Assembly (NCBI GenBank): GCA_043808235.1
Contig: JAZDFC010000014.1
Span: 1-64,000 of the forward strand
Reading direction: 5' to 3'
Length of the DNA stretch: 64,000 nt
From: JAZDFC01 sp043808235
GTDB taxonomy: Bacteria > Bacteroidota > Ignavibacteria > Ignavibacteriales > Melioribacteraceae
Both the position numbers and the translations under genes were made by a program. Below the pieces are notes generated by a model. The model did no database searches. It was not told the DNA's origin and saw only the letters and a program-made list of their open reading frames with translations. This document shows, one piece after another, positions 16,786 to 22,312 of this stretch (positions are counted from its first letter, which is position 1; every line of letters begins with the position of its first letter).

Positions 16786-17943
16786 CTACTGCTTATAGGA
16801 CTTGTGATGCTTGCAGGAATCAACGATATGCTTAAGTTCTTCGAGGTCCACGGTCCTTCCGCGCTGACCAACAGATTTAACTTCTTTCAAAACATCCGAT
16901 TGAAGATTTACATCGATGTCAGTTTCATCAATGAGTTTTAATGCATAAACAAGTGATGCTATACCTGACATGTGATCGAGCGAAAAATGTCTTTCGCGTC
17001 CAACCAGTTCAGGGTGTAAACTTTCGTAGTGCATTGGATTGACCGAAGCTGCGTGTGTATGTACTCCGGCACAATGAGTAAAAGCATTTCTTCCCATAAC
17101 GGGATAGTTCAGAGGGATAGGAACTCCCGAATGCTGACTAACTAATTGATACAGTTCATTTAGCTTGCTAAGATTCCATCGCTTCTCGCCGAAATCGGCG
17201 GTAAGCACAACAAGCAATTGAGCGAGATCGACAATCCCTGCTCTTTCTCCGAGACCGAGTGCAGCGGCGTCAATTATATCCGCTCCGGCTCTGAACGCAT
17301 CGAGCGCGTTTGTTAATGCAAATCCGCGGTCGTTGTGGCAGTGAACTGCAATCTTAGGATTGTGTCCTCGTTTTGATAATTCGGACTTCAGACGAAAGAT
17401 ATAATCGAACATACTTCTATCAGTTCCGGGGACCATGTATCCGGTTGTATCCGCAACACTGATGATATCAGCGCCGGCTTCCACAGCTGCCGATGCTGCT
17501 GCAACTACATTTTCAAATTGTGAACGAACAGTATCTTCAGGTGTATATCTGATTAGTAATTTTGGATTTTGTGATTTGGCATATTTTATCACATCAGTAA
17601 TTTGGGCGATAGCCGCATCCAAATCTTTTTTAAAAACTGTTTCTAATCTTTCATCCGAGACGCAATAAAATATTCCGAGGAATCCAACTCCGCATTGGAG
17701 AGCAAGGTCGACATCGGATTTTAAAGAGCGGGAATGAGCGCCAACAATTGCTTTGTAATTTTTTTGAGCAATAGCTTCCACCGCCGAATGGATTTCGGAA
17801 GTAACCATCGGATGTCCCGCTTCGATAATATCGATGCCAATTTCATCAAGCAAATTAGCAATTGCTAATTTAATGTGTTTGTCGAAATAGACTCCAGGAG
17901 TCTGCTCGCCTTCACGAAGTGTTGAATCTAAAACCCAGACCAA
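16786..17943 (-). CDS. Homocitrate synthase (alpha-isopropylmalate synthase family)
   Basis: A 385-residue HMGL-like TIM-barrel enzyme. LDSTLREGEQTPG near the N-terminus, KIAVHCHNDRGFALTNA and NAFTHCAGVHTHA carry the family's metal-binding and catalytic residues. It condenses 2-oxoglutarate with acetyl-CoA to start the aminoadipate route. The start is uncertain. No ATG is present, and a TTG at 17943, seven bases past the lysW stop with GGGGA upstream, fits the family's N-terminus (VWVLDSTLR). A TTG at 17988 would read through the whole lysW tail. Citramalate or isopropylmalate synthase activity is less likely in this context. Confidence 0.85.
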   Translation of the reverse strand: MVWVLDSTLREGEQTPGVYFDKHIKLAIANLLDEIGIDIIEAGHPMVTSEIHSAVEAIAQKNYKAIVGAHSRSLKSDVDLALQCGVGFLGIFYCVSDERLETVFKKDLDAAIAQITDVIKYAKSQNPKLLIRYTPEDTVRSQFENVVAAASAAVEAGADIISVADTTGYMVPGTDRSMFDYIFRLKSELSKRGHNPKIAVHCHNDRGFALTNALDAFRAGADIIDAAALGLGERAGIVDLAQLLVVLTADFGEKRWNLSKLNELYQLVSQHSGVPIPLNYPVMGRNAFTHCAGVHTHAASVNPMHYESLHPELVGRERHFSLDHMSGIASLVYALKLIDETDIDVNLQSDVLKEVKSVGQRGRTVDLEELKHIVDSCKHHKSYKQ

Positions 17944-17947
17944 AATC

Positions 17948-18115
17948 TTATTGTCCCCAGTCTTCTTCTTCTTTGGGAGCTTCGGCAAGAACAGGCGGTT
18001 CCAAACTTTTTACTTCTAATTCCGTCCCGCATTCTGGGCATTCTAATAACTCACCAACGACGGTATCTTTTGAGAGCGAAATTTGCGCTGCGCAAATTGG
18101 GCATTCAGCGTTCAT
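17948..18115 (-). CDS. lysW: LysW amino-group carrier protein, ending EDWGQ
   Basis: A 55-residue acidic carrier protein. The zinc ribbon has Cys5/Cys8 (CPIC) and Cys26/Cys29 (CPEC), followed by an acidic linker and a C-terminal EDWG motif. AAGGA lies six bases before the ATG at 18115. Known LysW proteins end in EDWGE, and the side-chain carboxyl of that last Glu carries the substrate. Here the last codon is CAA (Gln) followed directly by TAA. It is the first gene of the lys operon. A single-base change or read error (GAA to CAA) would produce this, so conservation in relatives should be checked. Confidence 0.92.
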   Translation of the reverse strand: MNAECPICAAQISLSKDTVVGELLECPECGTELEVKSLEPPVLAEAPKEEEDWGQ

Positions 18116-18246
18116 GTTTTTCCTTATTTAAAAAAAATTTTGGGCGAAGGTATGAAATAAATTCTATGAATTCAACTTCGAGATAAAATATTCCACTCAT
18201 ATTGGAATATATCCAATCTCATTACGGATATTTATTCATGTATTTC

Positions 18247-18304
18247 GTAGAGACGCCTTACCCGTCAAGACTCGGTCTTGCCGAGGCTGATAAGGCGTCT
18301 CTAC
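18247..18304. repeat. RAYT-associated palindrome, left copy with long loop
   Basis: A 14-base arm GTAGAGACGCCTTA at 18247-18260 pairs perfectly with its complement at 18291-18304. A 30-base insert between them is itself partly self-complementary (CTCGG/CCGAG). The same arms form the loop-free palindromes at 18633-18660 and 19055-19082. Confidence 0.85.
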
Positions 18305-18338
18305 AATAATGATTAATCGATAAATCCGAAACATTGCA

Positions 18339-18408
18339 GCGTAATTACAAATTGTGCTCGTAAAGACGGGATATCCCGACGAATCGGGACAAGTTATCCC
18401 GTCTCTAC
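18339..18408. repeat. Left flanking repeat plus GTAAAGACGGG palindrome
   Basis: Bases 18339-18371 are an exact 33-base direct repeat of 19117-19149 on the other side of the RAYT gene. The adjoining hairpin has arms GTAAAGACGGGATA (18360-18373) and TATCCCGTCTCTAC (18395-18408), with an inner TCCCG/CGGGA stem. Together with 18247-18304 it forms a paired palindrome unit. Confidence 0.85.
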
Positions 18409-18420
18409 AATTTTACATTT

Positions 18421-19044
18421 TCATAAATCTAAATTTTCCGGATTGTCTTTATTGATACTCCATTCCAATGGATTCTGTTCAATGTATTTCCGTATTTGAT
18501 ACAGTTCCTTTTCATTACGAATTATACGGTCGTAAAAACGCGGCTGCCATGAAAATGATTTGCTACCAATTTTGTGGATTTCTCTTGTTACTGCACCTTT
18601 GAATTTTCCTACAATATCTCCCAATGTAGGCGGTAGAGACGCCTTATAAGGCGTCTCTACAATCTCACCACTTGCTGAATTTTGATTTTGTATGGAATTA
18701 TTTGTTTTTAATTCAGCGGGATTGTTGAGGATGATTATTCCATGGATATGATTCGGCATGATTTGATAATAATCCAATTCGACAGTAGAATAATGAATTG
18801 GTATTTCATTCCAACATTCGTCAACAATTTTACCAAACTCATTAAAAACCATTTTGTCATTTATTACATCGCCAAACCATCTTGCAGAAAAGCCCAACTT
18901 CTGATCCGAAGAATGCGACAGAGAAGTTGGGCTTTTTTTAACATTTTTAATGTTGATGGTAACATAATACCGCCACGCGGTTGAATAATCCCATTCCTTT
19001 AACCGGGCAGATTTTATTCGATATTTGTTTTGATATAAATCCAT
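18421..19044 (-). CDS. REP-associated tyrosine transposase (RAYT, Y1_Tnp/HUH family)
   Basis: A 207-residue single-strand transposase-like protein. YQIMPNHIHGIIIL carries the HUH metal motif (His-x-His), and QPRFYDRIIRNEKELYQIRKYI carries the catalytic-Tyr helix region of RAYTs. Compared by eye with typical RAYTs it has two extra in-frame segments. KKSPTSLSHSSDQKLGFSA is encoded by a hairpin at 18888-18936, and GEIVETPYKASLPP overlaps a perfect palindrome at 18633-18660. Another palindrome copy ends about 10 bases before the start codon. RAYTs are linked to spread of REP palindromes. The frame is intact, but whether the enzyme is still active is unknown. Confidence 0.9.
   Translation of the reverse strand: MDLYQNKYRIKSARLKEWDYSTAWRYYVTINIKNVKKSPTSLSHSSDQKLGFSARWFGDVINDKMVFNEFGKIVDECWNEIPIHYSTVELDYYQIMPNHIHGIIILNNPAELKTNNSIQNQNSASGEIVETPYKASLPPTLGDIVGKFKGAVTREIHKIGSKSFSWQPRFYDRIIRNEKELYQIRKYIEQNPLEWSINKDNPENLDL
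18633..18660. repeat. Perfect 28-base palindrome inside the RAYT gene
   Basis: Two fused inverted 14-base half-sites of GTAGAGACGCCTTA with no loop. With the next 8 bases it matches the copy at 19055-19090 exactly over 36 bases. It lies in frame in the variable region after the HUH motif and encodes the VETPYKASL part of the protein. Confidence 0.9.
18888..18936. repeat. Intragenic hairpin in the RAYT N-terminal region
   Basis: Arms AAAAGCCCAACTTCT (18888-18902) and its exact complement (18922-18936) with a 19-base loop, followed on the plus strand by a T-run. It lies wholly inside the RAYT frame. It looks like a terminator for plus-strand transcripts or an inserted repeat. Confidence 0.8.
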
Positions 19045-19054
19045 CTTTCAGCCT

Positions 19055-19082
19055 GTAGAGACGCCTTATAAGGCGTCTCTAC
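19055..19082. repeat. Perfect 28-base palindrome just upstream of the RAYT start
   Basis: Same fused half-sites as 18633-18660. On the transcript it would form a 14-bp hairpin ending about 10 bases before the RAYT ATG, next to the ribosome site. It could therefore affect translation of the transposase. Confidence 0.88.
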
Positions 19083-19116
19083 AATCTCACTAATTCGACA
19101 AATCAATTACTGCGTA

Positions 19117-19185
19117 GCGTAATTACAAATTGTGCTCGTAAAGACGGGACACCCGTCAAAGCCGGGCAAGTTGCCCCGTCTCTAC
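19117..19185. repeat. Right flanking repeat plus GTAAAGACGGG palindrome
   Basis: 19117-19149 is the second copy of the 33-base direct repeat. The hairpin arms are GTAAAGACGGG (19138-19148) and CCCGTCTCTAC (19175-19185), with one mismatch. With 19055-19082 it repeats the unit found on the other side of the gene. Confidence 0.85.
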
Positions 19186-19200
19186 AAATTACAGTTTATA

Positions 19201-20217
19201 TCAATAGCTATCTTCCCCAATAATTACTTTACCCTTGAAAACACGGTAAATAAAAATAGTATAACCTATGACGAGTGGCATTCCTATTAAAGCAATAATA
19301 AGCATTGTCAACAAAGTCCTTTCGGTTGATGATGCATTATAAATTGTCAAACTGTAATCCAGATTGGTTAATGATGGCACGAGCCGCGGAAACAAACTTA
19401 CACCGATCAATCCAATCATCATCGCAATTGTTAATGATGATGCAATAAAGGCTTTTCCAAACGAGTTAGCTTTTACCGCAACCGGGATGTAAAATACACC
19501 AGCTAATAGAAGCACAAACACGATCCAGAATATAGGATTACCGAGAACTCCTTCAAACAAATATTTTGCTTCGAAGATTGAAAAGAATGTTGCGAGAGCA
19601 TAAAGTACTACATACGCAATCCAAAATTTCGGAATTTGATTTTTCATTCTTTCCTTTTGAGCGCCTTCGGATTTTAAGCCAATGTAAATTGCGCCATGCA
19701 TTGTAAACAAAACTAATGAAAGAACTCCAACCAGAACAGAATAGGGATTTAATAATTCAAAAAAGCTTCCGGTGAATGTTCCGGTTGAATCAATTGGAAT
19801 TCCTCGCAAGATGTTTCCTATCGCTACTCCAAAAAGGACAGCAGGCAACAAACTGCCGAGACCAAAGCCAAGGTCCCAGTATTTCTTCCATGTAGCAGAT
19901 TCAACTTTGTTTCTGAATTCCATTGACACTGCACGGAAAATAAGGGCAACAAGCAACAGCATTAAAGCCATATAAAATCCGCTGAACACAGTTGCATACA
20001 CAATTGGGAATGCCGCAAACAAAGCGCCTCCGCCGGTAAGCAGCCAAACTTCGTTTCCATCCCAAACCGGACCAATTGCATTCAAGTTAATGCGTTTTTC
20101 ACGTTCGTCTTTGGTGAAAAGGTGAAGAACACCAACACCAAGATCAAAACCGTCGAGAACGGCATAGCCGATAATTAATACGGCGACGAGTAAAAACCAT
20201 ATTATGTTTAAGTCCAT
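19201..20217 (-). CDS. cydB: Cytochrome bd quinol oxidase subunit II
   Basis: A 338-residue CydB-family protein with about nine hydrophobic helices. The start MDLNIIWFLLVAVLIIGYAVLDGFDLGVG carries the family DGFDLG motif (read in two parts), and GPVWDGNEVWLLTGGG follows near residue 50. It pairs with CydA to reduce O2 with quinol. Its start overlaps the cydA stop by one base. The stop is next to the RAYT repeat unit. Confidence 0.95.
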   Translation of the reverse strand: MDLNIIWFLLVAVLIIGYAVLDGFDLGVGVLHLFTKDEREKRINLNAIGPVWDGNEVWLLTGGGALFAAFPIVYATVFSGFYMALMLLLVALIFRAVSMEFRNKVESATWKKYWDLGFGLGSLLPAVLFGVAIGNILRGIPIDSTGTFTGSFFELLNPYSVLVGVLSLVLFTMHGAIYIGLKSEGAQKERMKNQIPKFWIAYVVLYALATFFSIFEAKYLFEGVLGNPIFWIVFVLLLAGVFYIPVAVKANSFGKAFIASSLTIAMMIGLIGVSLFPRLVPSLTNLDYSLTIYNASSTERTLLTMLIIALIGMPLVIGYTIFIYRVFKGKVIIGEDSY

Positions 20218-21551
20218 TACGCTGTAACCTCCTTAGCTGTTAATGGTTCGGGTCCAATTTTTACTTTCTTCACAACCAGATAGATATAGATACTTCCAAG
20301 TAACAAATAAATTAATCCAAATAAGATTAATGAAATCAGTATTTGCTCAGCAGGAACAGTAACAGAAATAGCTTGACTGGTTTTCAGTAATTTGTAAACA
20401 ATCCATGGCTGTCTTCCAACTTCTGCTGCAATCCATCCAAGCTGACATGCTGCTAAAGGAAGAGGTATAGACCACATGAGGATTTTCAGAATTATCCTAC
20501 TCTCCCATAATTTATTTTTCCACATTAAAAATGCCGCTATCGCCATGATGAATATAAAATACAATCCAAGAATAACCATGTTGTGGAAAGAGACAAATGT
20601 TAACCAAAGTGGTGGAATTTCATCCGCAGGGAATTCATTAATTCCTTTGATATGCGCGTTAGCATCGCCAAAAGCAAGCCAGCTGAGAAGTCCCGGAATT
20701 TCAATTGGGGCTTTTAATTCCGGAGGCATATTTGTGGGATATGCAAAAAGTACCAACGGTTGACCGGTACCAGAAGTATAAAGTCCTTCGATAGCTGCGA
20801 ATTTTTCAGGTTGAGTCTGCGCCACTTGTTGTGCATGTTCATGACCCGACGGGAAAACTTCCAATAGCGAGGCTACGAGTCCAACAATAACAGCAATTCG
20901 CATTGAGGCTTTCGCAATTTCAACTTCCTTCTTTTTCAAAAGTAAGTAAGCTGAAATTCCTGCCATAAAAAATGCGCCTGTAATTAAAGCAGCATCCATA
21001 GTATGGAAAAAGCGAACCATAGTAGATGGATTGAAACCCGCTTCCCAAAAATTAGTTAATTCCGCTCTGCCGTTTTGAACTACAAATCCGGCTGGTGTTT
21101 GCTGCCATGAGTTAGCAACTAAAATCCAGAACGCGGAAATAGTAGAACCAACGGCAACCATTAAAGCAGAGAACCAATGCACACCTTTTGAAACTCTGTT
21201 GCGCCCAAAAAGATATAGTCCGAGAAATCCAGATTCGAGGAAAAATGCGAAGACCGCTTCGGCTGCGAGGGGAGCTCCGAATATATCTCCTACAAATTTC
21301 GAATACTCGGACCAATTAGTTCCGAATTGAAATTCCATTACAATGCCTGTTGCAACTCCAACAGCGAAAGTAATGGCGAGTAATTTTGCAAAGAATTTAC
21401 CTATCTTCTCGTAGAGTTCACTTTTCTTTTTCCATCCAAGCGTCTCGACAATTACGAGCAGCCAGGCTAAACCTATTGAAATAGGTGGAAATAGAAAATG
21501 AAAACCTACGGTCAGGGCAAATTGTATACGCGCTAATAAAACAGCATCCAT
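20217..21551 (-). CDS. cydA: Cytochrome bd quinol oxidase subunit I
   Basis: A 444-residue CydA-family protein. Heme-ligand regions are visible: GFHFLF near residue 18, RFFHTMDAAL near residue 184 and SFHNMVILG near 320. EVGRQPWIVY is the conserved C-terminal motif. The quinol-loop region is short compared with E. coli CydA (522 residues), as in short-loop enzymes. A GGAGG site precedes the ATG. It is likely transcribed with the Rrf2 regulator 42 bases upstream. It would provide high-affinity O2 respiration or O2/NO protection. Confidence 0.95.
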   Translation of the reverse strand: MDAVLLARIQFALTVGFHFLFPPISIGLAWLLVIVETLGWKKKSELYEKIGKFFAKLLAITFAVGVATGIVMEFQFGTNWSEYSKFVGDIFGAPLAAEAVFAFFLESGFLGLYLFGRNRVSKGVHWFSALMVAVGSTISAFWILVANSWQQTPAGFVVQNGRAELTNFWEAGFNPSTMVRFFHTMDAALITGAFFMAGISAYLLLKKKEVEIAKASMRIAVIVGLVASLLEVFPSGHEHAQQVAQTQPEKFAAIEGLYTSGTGQPLVLFAYPTNMPPELKAPIEIPGLLSWLAFGDANAHIKGINEFPADEIPPLWLTFVSFHNMVILGLYFIFIMAIAAFLMWKNKLWESRIILKILMWSIPLPLAACQLGWIAAEVGRQPWIVYKLLKTSQAISVTVPAEQILISLILFGLIYLLLGSIYIYLVVKKVKIGPEPLTAKEVTA

Positions 21552-21593
21552 TCACTTACCTCCGACTAATAATTAAGTTATTGTTAATTAATG

Positions 21594-22004
21594 TTAAATA
21601 TGAATAATGAATTCAGAAATCATTTTTGATTTCATATCATTCAGAAAATTCTTTTCTATTTTATGAAAGTAACTATGAAAACCACATATAGTCTCAAGCG
21701 GGCAATTTATTTCATCCCGAAGGCATTCATTAAATTTAGTTCTGAATCCGATCGTTGAAAGAACATCGTAAATTGAAAGCATTCCGGCTGACTTTGAAAG
21801 AGTTACCCCACCGAACTGTCCTTGTGTAGTACTAACAATACCAGCGTGTTTTAGTTTATGGATAATCTTTCCGGCAAAGCTTCTTGTGATGTGAAGTTTT
21901 TTACATAACATGGTAATATTTAATTGAGGCTGTTCATTATGTCCTGCTAAGGCTGAAAGAATTCTCAAAGCGTAATCTTGTTCACGTGTAATATATGTTT
22001 GCAT
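21594..22004 (-). CDS. Rrf2-family Fe-S transcriptional regulator
   Basis: A 136-residue Rrf2 protein with an N-terminal winged helix (TMLCKKLHITRSFAGKIIHKL) and a cysteine cluster CLRDEINCPLETICGFH. The spacing Cys-x6-Cys-x5-Cys, with His two residues past the last Cys plus one, is close to IscR/NsrR-type cluster ligands. It lies directly upstream of cydAB in the same direction, so it probably controls that operon in response to O2, NO or Fe-S status. A candidate operator overlaps its leader (22011-22027). Confidence 0.88.
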   Translation of the reverse strand: MQTYITREQDYALRILSALAGHNEQPQLNITMLCKKLHITRSFAGKIIHKLKHAGIVSTTQGQFGGVTLSKSAGMLSIYDVLSTIGFRTKFNECLRDEINCPLETICGFHSYFHKIEKNFLNDMKSKMISEFIIHI

Positions 22005-22010
22005 TCAATT

Positions 22011-22027
22011 ATTACCTATCAAGTAAT
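22011..22027. promoter_or_regulatory. Candidate Rrf2 operator (ATTAC-N7-GTAAT)
   Basis: An inverted repeat with arms ATTAC and GTAAT lies 6-22 bases upstream of the Rrf2 start codon, suitable for autoregulation. It is seen in sequence; the function is inferred. Confidence 0.35.
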
Positions 22028-22124
22028 ATATCATATGAAAAAATACATCAAGATTTTTTTAGTGTCAACATAAAGATATTTTGTCCACTTTTATTTTTCC
22101 CATTCCTTCAGTAAAGTGCGCCAG

Positions 22125-22146
22125 GTAATTGATTACATAAAGTAAT
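22125..22146. promoter_or_regulatory. Second ATTAC/GTAAT cluster
   Basis: GTAAT-TG-ATTAC-ATAAA-GTAAT repeats the half-sites found at 22011-22027. It lies in the divergent gap between the Rrf2-cyd operon and the secreted-protein gene at 22313. Such short AT-rich sites can arise by chance. Confidence 0.3.
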
Positions 22147-22312
22147 ATTCTTATTTTGTACTTGAACTTAGGAATATCGAATTAGGAAATATCCTCTTTT
22201 ATACAAAAAATATTTTTTACTCATGTACTGAAATTATAGTTCAACATAAAAATTCTATTTTCATATTCGAGATCGCATCCCTTGGAAAATTCAACAGAGG
22301 AGGAAAACTCTT

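Larger units (their letters stand above)
18116..18420. other. Gene-free stretch upstream of lysW and beyond the RAYT stop
   Basis: About 305 bases without a gene. The right-hand part (18247-18408) is filled by two RAYT-associated palindromes, listed separately. The promoter for the lysW operon should lie within about 18116-18240, which is AT-rich; no clear consensus is visible. Confidence 0.6.
22005..22312. other. Divergent promoter region (Rrf2-cyd / secreted protein)
   Basis: A 308-base gap without genes. It should contain two divergent promoters. Apart from the ATTAC/GTAAT repeats and an AGGAGGAAAA ribosome site before 22313, nothing distinctive is visible. Confidence 0.6.

Noticed and set aside
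17944..17988. Longer homocitrate synthase starting at TTG 17988
   Set aside because: The added residues are the lysW tail read in another frame (Lys-rich), not part of the enzyme family. A start near 17943 fits better.
17919..18131. 70-codon plus-strand frame over lysW
   Set aside because: It is antisense to lysW, whose zinc ribbon and EDWG tail are unmistakable.
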